Shown: positions 8,349 through 18,189, counted from the stretch's first letter. The stretch: 47,818 nucleotides of DNA from Actinomycetes bacterium (GCA_025360225.1 JANYCN010000024.1:1-47818), one strand, 5' to 3'. Program-made: numbers and translations. Notes: generated from the sequence alone by a model not told the origin.

Positions 8349-9338
8349 GTGATCGTCGTTCGCGGACTCCAGAAGGCCTTCGGTGAGACCGTCGCTCTCG
8401 CCGGTGTCGACCTCGACGTGCCGGAGGGTACCGTGCTCGGTCTGCTCGGGCCAAACGGCGCCGGGAAGACGACCGTCGTGCGCATCATCGCGACGCTGCT
8501 CGTGCCCGACGCCGGCACGGCGATGGTCGCGGGCATCGACGTCGTCGCCGACCCGCAGCGCGCGCGCTACGCCTTCGGCCTTGCTGGGCAGTTCGCGGCG
8601 GTTGACGGCGTTCTCACCGGGCGCGAGAACCTCGAGATGGTCGGTCAGCTGTACGGGTTGAAGCGGCTTGAAGCACGCGCGCGGGCCGCCGAGGCGCTCG
8701 AGCGCCTCGGTCTCGCCGACGCCGCCGACCGGCTCGTCCGCACGTACTCCGGCGGCATGCGTCGCCGCCTCGACCTTGGCGCGAGCCTTGTCGGTCGGCC
8801 GAAGGTGCTCTTGATGGACGAGCCGACAACGGGGCTCGATCCACGGACACGGATGGAGCTCTGGGCGTTCATCGAGGACCTCGTTCGCGATGGCACGACG
8901 CTCCTCCTGACGACGCAGTACCTCGAGGAGGCGGACCGCCTCGCCAACCGGATCGCGGTGATCGACCGCGGGACGCTGATCGCCGAGGGGACGGCCGACG
9001 AGCTGAAGGGTCGCATTGGTGGCGATGTCCTCGAGGTGCGCGTGAGCACGGCGGCCGACGTCGCTCGCGTCGTCGAGCTTCTTGACGGGATCGGCACGGA
9101 GCGGGCGACGGCGGACGAGCGCACGCAGAAGGTTCGCTTGCCGGTTCGCGAGAGGGTTGAGACCCTGCTCGCCGCAGCGCGGCGGATCGACGAGGCGGGG
9201 ATCTCTGTCGACGATCTCGGCGTGCATCGGCCGTCACTCGATGACGTCTTCCTCTCCCTGACCGGACGCGCGACCGAGTCGGACAACGAGCAGACGCCGC
9301 CCGGGCCTGGACGGCGCCGACGGAAGGGTGCAGCGTGA
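8349..9338 (+). CDS. ABC transporter ATP-binding protein, DrrA/CcmA type
   Basis: The ATPase half of a drug- or lipid-type ABC-2 exporter, 329 residues. The Walker A is GPNGAGKTT, the signature is YSGGMRRRLDLG, and the Walker B is VLLMDEPTTGLDPRTR, followed by the H-loop region LLLTTQYLEEADRLA. Glutamine replaces histidine in the TTQYLEEA switch segment, which is the normal state in the DrrA branch. The C-terminal extension (GDVLEVRVSTAADVARVVEL) is the DrrA-type accessory domain. It starts at GTG 8349, and its stop overlaps the start of the permease gene as GTGA. The substrate is unknown. Confidence 0.92.
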   Translation: MIVVRGLQKAFGETVALAGVDLDVPEGTVLGLLGPNGAGKTTVVRIIATLLVPDAGTAMVAGIDVVADPQRARYAFGLAGQFAAVDGVLTGRENLEMVGQLYGLKRLEARARAAEALERLGLADAADRLVRTYSGGMRRRLDLGASLVGRPKVLLMDEPTTGLDPRTRMELWAFIEDLVRDGTTLLLTTQYLEEADRLANRIAVIDRGTLIAEGTADELKGRIGGDVLEVRVSTAADVARVVELLDGIGTERATADERTQKVRLPVRERVETLLAAARRIDEAGISVDDLGVHRPSLDDVFLSLTGRATESDNEQTPPGPGRRRRKGAA

Positions 9339-10096
9339 GCCGCTTTCTCAGCGACACCCGGGTGATCGCGCGCCGCAGCCTGAAGACGCTGATGCGCACG
9401 CCGCAGATCGTCATCTTCGCGTCGATCCAGCCGATGATGTTCGTGCTGCTCTTCCGATACGTCTTCGGCGGATCGATCCGGGTTCCCGGGTACGACAGCT
9501 ACGTCGACTACCTGATCCCCGGCATCATCTCGCAGACGACGCTCTTCGGCGGCTCGTCGCTTGCCATCGTCGTCGCGAACGATCTCTCTGCAGGCATCAC
9601 CGACCGGTTCCGCTCGCTGCCGATGAGTCGTCCGGCGATCCTCGCCGGCGCGACGATCGCCGCAATCGCGCGCAACGCCTTCACCGTGATTCTCGTCACG
9701 CTCGTCGGGATGCTCGTCGGCTTTCGTTTCCACACCGGTGTGCCGCAGGTGCTCCTGGCGTTCGGCGTCGCGCTGCTCTTCGGGTTCGCGTTCGCGTGGT
9801 GCTTCGCGCTGATCGGGATCATCGTGAAGAACGCGGAGGGCGCTCAGCTTGCGTCGTTCCTGCCGATCTTCCCGCTCGTCTTCGCCGCGTCCACGTTCGC
9901 CTCGCCGCGGACGATGCCCGACGGGCTGCGCTGGTTCGCAGAGCACCAGCCGGTGACCCAGGTCGTCGACTCGATCCGCGCTCTAACCCAGGGCGTCGCA
10001 CCGGCAACGGAGCCGACGCTGCTCGCGATCGGCTGGAGCCTGGTGATCCTTGCCGTGAGCGCGTTCCTCGCGAACCGGCGACTGCGCAACCTCTGA
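9335..10096 (+). CDS. ABC-2 type transporter permease (DrrB-like)
   Basis: The membrane half of the exporter, 253 residues. After a cytosolic start (TRVIARRSLKTLMRTPQIV) there are about six hydrophobic segments: VIFASIQPMMFVLLFRYVFG, LIPGIISQTTLFGGSSLAIV, a third around AFTVILVTLVGMLVGF, then LLAFGVALLFGFAFAWCFAL, FLPIFPLVFAAS and ALIGWSLVILAVSAFLA. The motif LSAGITDRFRSLPMSR between the second and third is typical of DrrB permeases. It is translationally coupled to the ATPase (GTGA) and followed 8 bases later by nagA. Confidence 0.9.
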   Translation: MSRFLSDTRVIARRSLKTLMRTPQIVIFASIQPMMFVLLFRYVFGGSIRVPGYDSYVDYLIPGIISQTTLFGGSSLAIVVANDLSAGITDRFRSLPMSRPAILAGATIAAIARNAFTVILVTLVGMLVGFRFHTGVPQVLLAFGVALLFGFAFAWCFALIGIIVKNAEGAQLASFLPIFPLVFAASTFASPRTMPDGLRWFAEHQPVTQVVDSIRALTQGVAPATEPTLLAIGWSLVILAVSAFLANRRLRNL

Positions 10097-10104
10097 CGCG
10101 CCCT

Positions 10105-11229
10105 GTGGCCGACCTTCACATCGTCGGCGGATCGCGGGACGTCGCGATCGTTGCTGGTCGAGTGGCCGACGCACCCGCCTCCGGCTCCCCCGTTCTGGAC
10201 GCTCGCGGGCTGCTCGTTGCGCCGGGCCTGATTGACCTGCAGGTCAACGGTGCCGCCGGCCATGATCTCACCACCTGCCCGGAGCGGATCGCGGACGTCG
10301 CGCGTCACCTCGTCCGGCACGGCGTAACGGCGTTCCTGCCGACCGTGATCACCGCACCGCCAGACGCCTACACGCAGGCGCAGCGAGCGATCGGCTCCTG
10401 GCGACAGGATGGAGCATCCGCGACGCCGCTTGGTCTGCACTTTGAGGGGCCGATGCTCAGTCCACGTCGCCCTGGTGCACATCCGGTCTGGCACCTTCGG
10501 TCGGCCGCGGTTCCCCTGATCGAGGGCTGGAGCCGGGCGGCGGGCGTGGCGCTCGTCACGCTCGCTCCCGAGCTCCCTGGCGCGGCTGTCGTGATCGACG
10601 AGCTGCGCCGGCGGGGGGTCATCGTCTCGCTTGGCCACTCCGAGGCATCGCTCGTTGAGACCCGCGCCGCCGTCGACGCGGGTGCGTCGGCGATCACGCA
10701 TCTCTACAACGCGATGGGCGCGCTCGAGCATCGTCGACCAGGTCTCCTCGCCGCCGCCCTCGCAGGGACCGTCGACGTCACCTGTGGCCTGATCGCCGAT
10801 GGCGTACACGTCAGCGATGCGGCGCTCGCCCTCGCGTTCCGAGCGCTTGGCGCCGACCGCATCGTGCTCGTCTCTGACGCGATGGCCGCGCTCGGGCTCC
10901 CCCTCGGGGCGCGAACGTTTCTCGGCCAGCTCGCGGTGACGTTGACCGTCGACGGCGTCAGAGACGCCGGCGGTCGTCTCGCGGGGAGTGCCGCCGGGCT
11001 CGACGTCGGGCTCCGGAGGCTGCGCGAGGCGACAGGCGCGCTGGTCGGCGACGTCCTCGCGACGGCTACCTCGACGCCGGCCCGGCTTCTCGGGATTGAT
11101 GATCGCGGTCACCTCGGCGTTGGCGCAGTCGGCGACGTCGTGCTGCTGACCCCTGGTCTCGACGTCGTGCACACGGTGATCGGCGGCCGTCCCGTCAGCT
11201 GGTTTAGCGCGCGTCAGCTCTCCCTGTGA
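10105..11229 (+). CDS. nagA: N-acetylglucosamine-6-phosphate deacetylase
   Basis: Amidohydrolase-fold enzyme converting GlcNAc-6-P to GlcN-6-P and acetate, used in cell-wall amino-sugar recycling. In 374 residues one sees LVAPGLIDLQVNGAAGHD, then LGLHFEGPMLS with the metal Glu and substrate loop, SLGHSEAS and ITHLYNAMGALEHR with the metal His residues, and the catalytic Asp in VLVSDAM. The open frame runs back through the permease gene; that stretch is arginine-rich shadow. The GTG at 10105 starts the recognisable N-terminal strand ADLHIVGG. Confidence 0.88.
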   Translation: MADLHIVGGSRDVAIVAGRVADAPASGSPVLDARGLLVAPGLIDLQVNGAAGHDLTTCPERIADVARHLVRHGVTAFLPTVITAPPDAYTQAQRAIGSWRQDGASATPLGLHFEGPMLSPRRPGAHPVWHLRSAAVPLIEGWSRAAGVALVTLAPELPGAAVVIDELRRRGVIVSLGHSEASLVETRAAVDAGASAITHLYNAMGALEHRRPGLLAAALAGTVDVTCGLIADGVHVSDAALALAFRALGADRIVLVSDAMAALGLPLGARTFLGQLAVTLTVDGVRDAGGRLAGSAAGLDVGLRRLREATGALVGDVLATATSTPARLLGIDDRGHLGVGAVGDVVLLTPGLDVVHTVIGGRPVSWFSARQLSL

Positions 11230-11265
11230 CTGGACACGAGACGGCGTCTCCGCCACCATGAAGGG

Positions 11266-11664
11266 ATGGAGACGTCGATACCTCAGGTCCTTGCCGCGGC
11301 GGACGCGTGCGTCGCTGCCTTCGGCGCGCATGACGCCTCGGCCTACTTCGCGTGCTTCGACGCCGACGCGACGTTCGTCTTTCACACCACGCCGGGCGTG
11401 CTCGTCGGGCGGGTGGCGTGGGAGTGCGAGTGGGAGCGCCTCGAGCGGGAGGAGGGGTTCCGCGTGCTCGGATGTTCTTCCACCGATCGGCGCGTCCAGG
11501 TGGTCGGCGACGTGGCCGTGTTCAACCACAGCGTTGCGACGCGTATCCGTACGAACGCGGGTGGGGAGGAGGAGCTCGCGGAGCGCGAGACGATCGTCTT
11601 CGCACGTCAGCCCGACGGCGCCTGGCTCGCGATCCACGAGCACCTGTCGCCCGACCCGGCCTGA
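11266..11664 (+). CDS. SnoaL/NTF2-like nuclear-transport-factor-fold protein (DUF4440 type)
   Basis: A 132-residue soluble protein with the cone-shaped NTF2 fold signature: an opening helix (ADACVAAFGAHDASAYFACF), then FDADATFVFHTTPGV, and closing strands VAVFNHSVATRIR, ETIVFARQPDGAWLAIHEH. Relatives include SgcJ/EcaC and ketosteroid-isomerase-like proteins, many without a known substrate. No catalytic assignment is possible. It follows nagA by 36 bases and ends 6 bases before the convergent ureohydrolase stop. Confidence 0.8.
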   Translation: METSIPQVLAAADACVAAFGAHDASAYFACFDADATFVFHTTPGVLVGRVAWECEWERLEREEGFRVLGCSSTDRRVQVVGDVAVFNHSVATRIRTNAGGEEELAERETIVFARQPDGAWLAIHEHLSPDPA

Positions 11665-11670
11665 CAGGGC

Positions 11671-12609
11671 CTATCGTCGCTGCAGCGCGATCAACGAGAG
11701 GAACTCGAACACGACGTTGGCGGCCAGCACCGCGGTGACCTGGCCGGGGCCGTCGTATGGGGGAGAGACCTCCATGCAGTCGTAGCCAACGAAGGGGATC
11801 CCGCGCAGCGCGCGGACGTAGGAGATCGCCTCGCGGCTCGTCGGTCCACCGATCTCCGGTGTTCCCGTCCCGGGCGCGAAGGCCGCATCGACGAAGTCGA
11901 TGTCGAACGTGAGGAACGTCGGGCCGTCGCCGATCCGGGCGCGCACGCGTTCCGCGAAACCCGCCGGGGAGAGCGTCTCCAGCTCAGACCACGGCACCAT
12001 CTCGACACCGAGCTGGCCGGGGATCAGGTCGTCGTCCTCGCCGTAGAGGGTGCCGTGCATCCCCGCTTGGATGAACCGGGAGGGGTCGACGACTCCCTCC
12101 TCGATCGCTCGTCGGAACATCGTTCCGTGCGCGAACGGGAGCCCGTTGTAGCGATCCCACAGATCGGTGTGCGAGTCGATGTGCACCAGACCGAGCGGCC
12201 CGTGTACGGCGGCCAGCGCTCGGAGCTCGCCCAGCGTCGCCGAGTGGTCGCCACCGATCCCGACCGGGATCACCCCGGCCTGCGCGATCGGCTCGACGAA
12301 CGACGCGATCCGCGCGAGCGTCTCCTCGATGTACCCCGGGGCGGTCGGTGCGTCGCCGTGGTCGATGCAGGAGAGCGAGCCGAACACCTGCACCTTCTGG
12401 ACGGGGTTGTAGGTGCGGATGCAGCCGGACGCTGACCGGACCGCCTCAGGCCCGAACCGCGCGCCGGGGCGGAACGACGCACCGCCGTCCCACGGGATGC
12501 CGAACACGGCGACCTCAGCGCCTGCGAGGTCGCGGAGGTTTGGGAGTCGGGCGAAGGTGCGGGGGCCGGTGAATCGCGGAGCGAGCAGGGCGTCGGGAGG
12601 CTGATGCAT
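11671..12609 (-). CDS. speB: Agmatinase / arginase-family ureohydrolase
   Basis: A dimanganese enzyme releasing urea from agmatine or a related guanidine compound; 312 residues. The metal-binding motifs are all present: GIGGDHSATLG, VHIDSHTDLWD and FDIDFVDAAFAPGTGTPEIGG. The N-terminal GIPWDGGASFRPGARFGPEAVR fits agmatinase and guanidinobutyrase better than arginase. The start is taken at 12609; an upstream extension reads into the divergent ridA promoter. Divergent from ridA (47 bases between starts), it may share regulation with it. Exact substrate is uncertain. Confidence 0.88.
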   Translation of the reverse strand: MHQPPDALLAPRFTGPRTFARLPNLRDLAGAEVAVFGIPWDGGASFRPGARFGPEAVRSASGCIRTYNPVQKVQVFGSLSCIDHGDAPTAPGYIEETLARIASFVEPIAQAGVIPVGIGGDHSATLGELRALAAVHGPLGLVHIDSHTDLWDRYNGLPFAHGTMFRRAIEEGVVDPSRFIQAGMHGTLYGEDDDLIPGQLGVEMVPWSELETLSPAGFAERVRARIGDGPTFLTFDIDFVDAAFAPGTGTPEIGGPTSREAISYVRALRGIPFVGYDCMEVSPPYDGPGQVTAVLAANVVFEFLSLIALQRR

Positions 12610-12656
12610 GGTCGTACGGTTGCGCGTTTGCGCGCCGGGTGCAACCATGAGCGGCG

Positions 12657-13010
12657 ATGAGCACCATTGAGCGCCTCCACACGAACCAGCGGATGAGCCA
12701 GACCGTCGTCCACAACGACACGATCTACCTCGCGGGGCAGGTCGCCGCCGATCCTTCCGGTGGCGTCGCCGACCAGACACGACAGGTCCTCGCGCAGATC
12801 GACGCCCTCCTCGCCGACGTGGGGAGCGACAAGGCGCAGATCTTGATGGCGACGATCTGGCTGTCGGACATCTCGACCTTCGCTGACATGAACGCTGCCT
12901 GGGACGCGTGGGTCCCGGCGGGACACACCCCGGCGCGCGCGTGCGTCGAGTCGCGCCTCGCCGGCGAGGCGTGGAAGGTCGAGATCCGCGTCGTCGCGGC
13001 GCGCGCGTGA
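12657..13010 (+). CDS. RidA/YjgF/UK114 family enamine/imine deaminase
   Basis: A 117-residue protein of the family that hydrolyses reactive enamine/imine intermediates. The core motifs are VVHNDTIYLAGQVAAD, IDALLADVGSDKAQIL and the C-terminal GHTPARACVESRLAGEAWKVEI, in which the conserved Arg and Glu of the active site (RACVES) are visible. This looks like the RidA subgroup often paired with amino-acid catabolism. Its stop overlaps the next start as GTGA, so the racemase-like gene is its operon partner. Confidence 0.87.
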   Translation: MSTIERLHTNQRMSQTVVHNDTIYLAGQVAADPSGGVADQTRQVLAQIDALLADVGSDKAQILMATIWLSDISTFADMNAAWDAWVPAGHTPARACVESRLAGEAWKVEIRVVAARA

Positions 13011-13771
13011 ACCGCCAGCACATCCCGTTCGCCCTCGACGACGGCGTTGCCGGTCGCGCCGCGATCGGCCTGATCGTGCTCGCGTCCGACCACACGATCG
13101 AGCACGAGTGGCGCGCGATCATCCCACAGATCCCCGCCGTCGGCGTGTTCGCGACGCGCATCATGAACTCGCCCGACATCAACGCCGAGACGCTGGCAGC
13201 GATGGAGGCCGGCCTCGCGGGCTGCACGGCGATGCTGCGGCCCGGCGAGCGGATCGACGTCGTCGGCTACGCCTGCACCTCGGGGGCGATGGTGATCGGG
13301 CCAGAGGTCGTCGCGGCGCGGGTCAATGCCGTCAGACCGGGCATCCCGGTGACGAACCCGATGACCGCGGCGATAACGGCGCTCAAGGCGATGGGGGCGA
13401 AGCGCATCGCGCTCCTCACGCCATACGTCGACGACGTCAACCAGCGCATGCGCGTCTACGTCGAGTCACAGGGTCTCGAGGTGCCGGTGATGGGCTCCTT
13501 CAACCTCGCCGATGACAACGCCGTCGCTCGGATCACGGAGGCGTCGATCGAGGACGCGCTCGTCGAGCTCGGCGCCCACCCGCAGGTGGACGCGGCGTTC
13601 GTTGCCTGCACGAGCCTGCGCGTTGCGGCGATCGTCGCCGGCGCCGAGGCGCGGCTCGGCAAGCCGGTCACGTCCTCCAACCACGCGCTCGCCTGGCACT
13701 GCCTGCGGCTCGCCGGGGTGCAGGATGAGGTCGCCGGGCTCGGGCGCCTGTTCCTGACGCAGATCGCCTGA
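13007..13771 (+). CDS. Aspartate/glutamate racemase-superfamily protein (maleate isomerase / arylmalonate decarboxylase type)
   Basis: A 254-residue protein with the two half-site cysteines of the Asp/Glu racemase superfamily: GYACTSGAMVIG in the N-terminal half and AFVACTSLRVA in the C-terminal half. The TNPMTAAITALKAMGAKRIALLTPY segment between them fits the maleate cis-trans isomerase/EutA branch rather than true amino-acid racemases. It starts at GTG 13007, coupled to the RidA gene by GTGA. With RidA and the ureohydrolase it suggests breakdown of a nitrogen compound, but the substrate is not known. Confidence 0.8.
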   Translation: MNRQHIPFALDDGVAGRAAIGLIVLASDHTIEHEWRAIIPQIPAVGVFATRIMNSPDINAETLAAMEAGLAGCTAMLRPGERIDVVGYACTSGAMVIGPEVVAARVNAVRPGIPVTNPMTAAITALKAMGAKRIALLTPYVDDVNQRMRVYVESQGLEVPVMGSFNLADDNAVARITEASIEDALVELGAHPQVDAAFVACTSLRVAAIVAGAEARLGKPVTSSNHALAWHCLRLAGVQDEVAGLGRLFLTQIA

Positions 13772-13779
13772 TCAGCGGC

Positions 13780-15408
13780 CTACCTGCGAAAGCGCGAGAC
13801 GAGGTTCTGCAGCTGGTCGGCGGTCGTCGCGAGCTGGTGGGCGTTCGCCGCGATCTCCTCGGTAGAGGCGCTCGTCTGTTGCGTCGCCGCCGACACCTGC
13901 TGGGTCGCAGCTGACGTCTCCTCAGCAAAGGCGGCGATGTCGTTCAAGGCATCGTAGATCGAAGAGACCTGGGTGCCGACCTCCGAGAACGCCTCGACCG
14001 CCTCGCGTCGGACGATCTCGACCGCCTCGGCGCTCGCGGCCTGGATCTCGCCGATCAGCGAGCCAATCGACCCTGCAGCAGCCTGAGACTCCTCCGCGAG
14101 CTTGCGCACCTCCTCGGCGACGACGGCGAAGCCGCGTCCCTGCTCGCCGGCGCGCGCGGCCTCGATTGCCGCGTTCAGCGCGAGCAGGTTCGTCTGCTCG
14201 GCGATGCCGGTGATCGTGCCGACGATCGCGGAGATCGCCCCCGACTTCGCGTCGAGGTCGCCCATCGCCTCGGCCATTCGTGCCGCCGTCTTCGACCCCT
14301 CTGCGGCTGCCCTTGCTGCGCCCTCGGCGGTCGTTCTGGTCTCCGTGATCATCTGCGCCTGTCGCTCCGCGCCGTCCGCGACCTCAGAGACGGCGTGGGC
14401 GATCTCGCCGCTGGCGCGTCCCGACTCCTCGGACGCCGAGGCCATCTCCTCCGACGAGCTCGCGATCGTTGCAGAGGTCGCGTCGATCTCCGCCACGATC
14501 GCCGTGAGCGCCGCGCGGGCAACCCCGTAGGCGGTGACGGAGTTCGCATTGCTCTCGCACAGCGCGTTGATCGCGGTGGCGATGCGTCCGAGCTCGTCCG
14601 ATCCGGGGCTGTCGATCGGGCGCGTCGTCGTGACCACGCTCCCGGTCAGATCGCCGGCCGCGAACCTCTCAAGCCCCTCGCTGAGCGAACGGGTGTCGTT
14701 CGCCGCGAGGCTCTCCAGGCGATCAACGATCGGTCTCACCGCCCGCGTGATCGAGCGGATCAGGCGCAGCGCCAGGACGATGCCGACGAGCAGCGCGATC
14801 GCGCCGGCGGCGATCATCAGCATCGCGGTCTGGCTCCCCGTGTCGCTCGCGTCCTTGGAAGCGGCGTCGCTCTCCGCCCTGATCGCGTTGACGACCGTGT
14901 CGACGCTGTTGAAGGCCTTCGTGAAGAGCTCGATCTCGCGGCCGAGCACGAGGTCGTTCGCGGCACGGATGGCCGCCGGCGTGCCGGTGCGGTAGTCGCG
15001 GACGACGTCGACGTCCGTCGCCATGAACTGGTCGAACGCCGACGAGGCGGCGGCCAACGCCTCAGACTCCGTGGTCGAGAGGTGCTCAGCGCGCAGCGTC
15101 GCTAGCTCGTTGGAGTACGACGCGGCTGACGCGAGGAACGCCTTACGGCTGTCTGCGTTGTCGTCTGCGGCGCCCTTCAAGCCCCGGATGATGTCGAAGG
15201 CGTACGCCGTCTGCCAGCCGTTGAAGTCCGCGGCGCGGAACTTCAGCTGCAGCGCCTCGCGTGTGAGGCGTACCTGCGTCGTCAGCTGAGCAGCTGCGTT
15301 GCCCTCCGCGGCAGCGCCGCGGTAGCCGACGAGGACGACGGCGGTGAGGAGGATCCCGATGCCGCCGAAGGCGGTGACGAGACGGAAGCTGAGCGTCGTT
15401 CGGCGCAT
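13780..15408 (-). CDS. Methyl-accepting chemotaxis protein 1
   Basis: A transmembrane chemoreceptor, 542 residues. A first membrane helix ([15 protein letters not shown]) is followed by a periplasmic helical bundle of about 150 residues, with a four-helix-bundle MCP look ([20 protein letters not shown]). The second membrane helix is [21 protein letters not shown], then a HAMP segment. The signalling hairpin tip reads [41 protein letters not shown] (quoted here only as the conserved MCP tip), where CheA and CheW bind. It has no CheR-tethering pentapeptide. It lies 28 bases downstream of MCP 2, so the two probably form one transcript. Confidence 0.93.
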   Translation of the reverse strand: MRRTTLSFRLVTAFGGIGILLTAVVLVGYRGAAAEGNAAAQLTTQVRLTREALQLKFRAADFNGWQTAYAFDIIRGLKGAADDNADSRKAFLASAASYSNELATLRAEHLSTTESEALAAASSAFDQFMATDVDVVRDYRTGTPAAIRAANDLVLGREIELFTKAFNSVDTVVNAIRAESDAASKDASDTGSQTAMLMIAAGAIALLVGIVLALRLIRSITRAVRPIVDRLESLAANDTRSLSEGLERFAAGDLTGSVVTTTRPIDSPGSDELGRIATAINALCESNANSVTAYGVARAALTAIVAEIDATSATIASSSEEMASASEESGRASGEIAHAVSEVADGAERQAQMITETRTTAEGAARAAAEGSKTAARMAEAMGDLDAKSGAISAIVGTITGIAEQTNLLALNAAIEAARAGEQGRGFAVVAEEVRKLAEESQAAAGSIGSLIGEIQAASAEAVEIVRREAVEAFSEVGTQVSSIYDALNDIAAFAEETSAATQQVSAATQQTSASTEEIAANAHQLATTADQLQNLVSRFRR

Positions 15409-15436
15409 GATGTCCTCAGGTCAGGGATCGAGGGAC

Positions 15437-16927
15437 TTAGGTCGTCCAGCGGGCAGCGAGCTGGTTCAGGTGCTCGGCGTTCTCGGCGAGCTGGCGCGAT
15501 GCGTCGGCGATCTCGCGCGCCGCCCCGGTCGTCTCGTGGCCGGAGGCGCTGATCTCCTCCGTCGCGGTGCTCGTCGTCTCCGAGCGCGCTAGGAGATCGG
15601 CGAGGGCGTCGACGAGCTGCTTCGTCGTCTGCTGCGCGCTCATAGCACCGTCGCGCGCCGCGGTTGCCGCAGCGTCTGCGGCCGTCTGGATCTCCCCGAT
15701 TAGCGACGCGATCTGGCTGACGCTGCGCTGGGACTCCTCGGCGAGCTTGCGCACCTCGTCGGCGACGACGGCGAAGCCGCGGCCCTGCTCGCCGGCGCGC
15801 GCAGCCTCGATGGCGGCGTTCAGGGCGAGCAGGTTCGTCTGCTGGGAGATGCTCGAGATCGTCTCGACGATGCCGCCGATCGCGCCGGCCGAAGCCGCGA
15901 GCGTGGACATTGCAGCCTCGACGTGCCCGCTCGACCGCTCGAGCCCGTCAGCGGAGCTGAGGCTCGCTTCCCGCACCTCGGACACGGTTGCGGCTTGCGT
16001 CTCAGCAGCGTCGGCGATCTCCGTCAACGCGCTCGCCACCTCGCCGACGCTCCGAGTCGTCTCCTCTGCGGTAGCGGTGAGCTCCTGTGAGGTGGCGGAG
16101 AGCGACGAGGCGGTCTGCTGGAGCTCAAGCACTGACGCCGCCACCTCGCCAGCCATCGCGTCGAACGCAGCACCGAGCGCGCCGAGCTCGTCGCGTTGCG
16201 TCAGGTTGGCGCGTGGGCGCAGGTCGCGGTCGCCGTAGGCGTGCGCGACCTCGAGGAGGCGGGCAACCGGGTGGGTGATCGAACGGACGACGATGACGCA
16301 GGCGAGGCTGACGAGGACGAGGGCGACAAGAGCGATCAGCCCCAGAACCATCGTCGCCGTTGTCGCGGCGTCGGACACCGAGGTGAGCTGGTCCGCCGCA
16401 CGCTTCTGGACGTGCGTGCGCAGCTTCTGGAACAGGTCTGGTAAAGCGTTCGACGGCGCGAGGTTATCGATCGTCGCGACCTGCACGGCACGCTGGACGT
16501 TGCCGGCGACGGCGAACTGGCGGACCTGCAGCGAGAAGCCGTTGTAGTCCTTCAGGTTCGTCTCGATCTGGTCTGCGAGCCCGGTCTCCGTCGAGCCGTC
16601 GAGGAGGCGCCGGACGCTCGGGAGCTCCTTCACTGCGCCTTGGTACCCGGCAACCGCCTGGCCCCACGTCGTCTCCGCGAGGTCCTTCTTCGTCGGATCC
16701 TTCAGGGCCACGACGGCGGCGTACATGTTCGTCTGGTCGTCGTCCAGCAGCCAGCTCTCGAACATGCGGCTGACGCTCGCCGACGCGTCCTGTGCCCGCA
16801 GCGCGCTGGCGCTCGCGTCGCTCATCGTGCGCATCGTCCAGACCGCATAGCCCGCGAGGGCACAAGAGGACAGGATGGCGACGAGGCCAAGGATCGTCAG
16901 GCGCGTGCGGATCGACAGGTCAGTCAT
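15437..16927 (-). CDS. Methyl-accepting chemotaxis protein 2
   Basis: A 496-residue chemoreceptor with the same layout as MCP 1. Membrane helix one is near residues 9-31 ([21 protein letters not shown]). The periplasmic four-helix-bundle domain of about 155 residues follows, then helix two ([20 protein letters not shown]), HAMP and the signalling tip with [20 protein letters not shown]. The sensory domain differs clearly from that of MCP 1, so the ligands should differ. A sigma-28-like promoter lies immediately before the ATG. Confidence 0.93.
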   Translation of the reverse strand: MTDLSIRTRLTILGLVAILSSCALAGYAVWTMRTMSDASASALRAQDASASVSRMFESWLLDDDQTNMYAAVVALKDPTKKDLAETTWGQAVAGYQGAVKELPSVRRLLDGSTETGLADQIETNLKDYNGFSLQVRQFAVAGNVQRAVQVATIDNLAPSNALPDLFQKLRTHVQKRAADQLTSVSDAATTATMVLGLIALVALVLVSLACVIVVRSITHPVARLLEVAHAYGDRDLRPRANLTQRDELGALGAAFDAMAGEVAASVLELQQTASSLSATSQELTATAEETTRSVGEVASALTEIADAAETQAATVSEVREASLSSADGLERSSGHVEAAMSTLAASAGAIGGIVETISSISQQTNLLALNAAIEAARAGEQGRGFAVVADEVRKLAEESQRSVSQIASLIGEIQTAADAAATAARDGAMSAQQTTKQLVDALADLLARSETTSTATEEISASGHETTGAAREIADASRQLAENAEHLNQLAARWTT

Positions 16928-16934
16928 GGCCGAG

Positions 16935-16962
16935 CTATCGACACGCCGCTGTCACCTCTTTA
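16935..16962 (-). promoter_or_regulatory. Sigma-28 (FliA/SigD)-like promoter for MCP 2
   Basis: On the minus strand TAAA (16962-16959) and GTCGATAG (16942-16935) are separated by 16 bases. The family consensus is TAAA-N15-GCCGATAA (established), so 6 of 8 bases of the -10 box match. The -10 box ends 7 bases before the ATG at 16927, so a transcript would start at or next to the start codon (leaderless). Confidence 0.5.
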
Positions 16963-17010
16963 GGGGATTCGGATCATCGACCGTTTACTGAAACGAGGAA
17001 GGATTCGTCC

Positions 17011-18189
17011 GTGCTTGTGAAGTCCTTTACGGAGGGTCAGAGCCTGCCGATATGGCCGTTGATGGTTCGCCACCATGGAATTCGGATGCGCCTCACCGTC
17101 GGCTTCGGCCTTGCCGTCGGCTCGATCGGTGCTCTCACGCTCCTTGGTCTGCGCGACGGGTCGCACGCCGCGACGGCAATCGTCGGCGTCGTCGCGCTCG
17201 TCCTCGTGTCTACGGCAGGCGTGCTGATCACCCGGTCGATCGTCGTGCCGCTCCAGGGCCTCGCCGGGTTCGCCGCGCGCGTCTCGACCGGTGACCTGCG
17301 CGTCCGACAGGCTGCGCGCGATGCTGCGAACGACGAGGTGTCGCGCGTTGCGGCGCGGTTCGAGGAGATGGTCGGCGACCTGGCGACGGTCGTCGCCGGG
17401 ATCCAGGCGGCCGCGTCGGGCCTCGCGGCCTCCAGCGAGGACCTGGCGGCCGGCGCCGACGCTGTCGGGCAGGCGGTCGGCCAGGTGTCCGCGGCGATGG
17501 CTGGCGTGACCGTCGGCACAGAGCGACAGGTTCGGGTGGTTGGCTCGGCGACCGACGCTTCCCGTCGTGCCCAGGTGGCTGCCTCCGCCGGGATCCGCGA
17601 CGTCGAGCTTGCCGCCGGTGAGATGGAGGTCGTGACCGGTGCAGCGCATGGAGTGGCGCGGGAGATCGCGACGCTCGGGGCGCGATCGGAGCAGATCGGC
17701 GGATTCGTCGCCACGATCGCCTCGATCGCCTCGCAGACCAACCTTCTCGCGCTGAACGCGGCGATCGAGGCGGCGCGGGCGGGCGAACAGGGCCGTGGTT
17801 TCGCCGTCGTCGCCGACGAGGTGCGCAAGCTTGCGGAGGAGTCCGGTAAGGCGTCGGCGACGATCTCCCACCTGATCGAGGAGATTCGCACAGCGATCGG
17901 GCGAGCGATCGAGCAGGTTGACCGGACGGCCACTCAGGTCGAGGCGGGCGCGGCGACGGTGAAGCGCTCGCAAGGGGCGTTCCGCGAGATCGACGCCGCT
18001 GCGCGAGAGGTCGACGGTGCCTTGCGCGAGGTCTCCGCCGTCTCTGAGGAGACCTCGCACGCGAGTCTCGCCGTGCGAGCCGCCAGCGAGGGGACGACGG
18101 GCTCCGCGCAGGCGATCGCGGGGACGGCCGATGCCGTTGCGCGGGCCGCTGAGGACCTCCAGGGCCTCGTCGTCCGCTTCACCGTCTGA
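17011..18189 (+). CDS. Methyl-accepting chemotaxis protein 3, without a periplasmic sensor domain
   Basis: A 392-residue receptor with two membrane helices ([20 protein letters not shown] and [20 protein letters not shown]) separated by only about 10 residues, so no extracellular ligand domain fits. HAMP and a complete signalling hairpin follow ([20 protein letters not shown], then [10 protein letters not shown]). It starts at GTG 17011, eight bases after the GAGGAAGGA ribosome-binding sequence; an ATG at 17062 is the alternative. It is transcribed away from MCP 2 with 83 bases between. It may sense an internal or membrane signal, or act as an accessory trimer partner. Confidence 0.85.
   Translation: MLVKSFTEGQSLPIWPLMVRHHGIRMRLTVGFGLAVGSIGALTLLGLRDGSHAATAIVGVVALVLVSTAGVLITRSIVVPLQGLAGFAARVSTGDLRVRQAARDAANDEVSRVAARFEEMVGDLATVVAGIQAAASGLAASSEDLAAGADAVGQAVGQVSAAMAGVTVGTERQVRVVGSATDASRRAQVAASAGIRDVELAAGEMEVVTGAAHGVAREIATLGARSEQIGGFVATIASIASQTNLLALNAAIEAARAGEQGRGFAVVADEVRKLAEESGKASATISHLIEEIRTAIGRAIEQVDRTATQVEAGAATVKRSQGAFREIDAAAREVDGALREVSAVSEETSHASLAVRAASEGTTGSAQAIAGTADAVARAAEDLQGLVVRFTV

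Noticed and set aside
9328-10104. N-terminal extension of nagA through the permease gene
   Set aside because: The extension is arginine-rich and overlaps the whole permease; deacetylase similarity begins only at the GTG at 10105.
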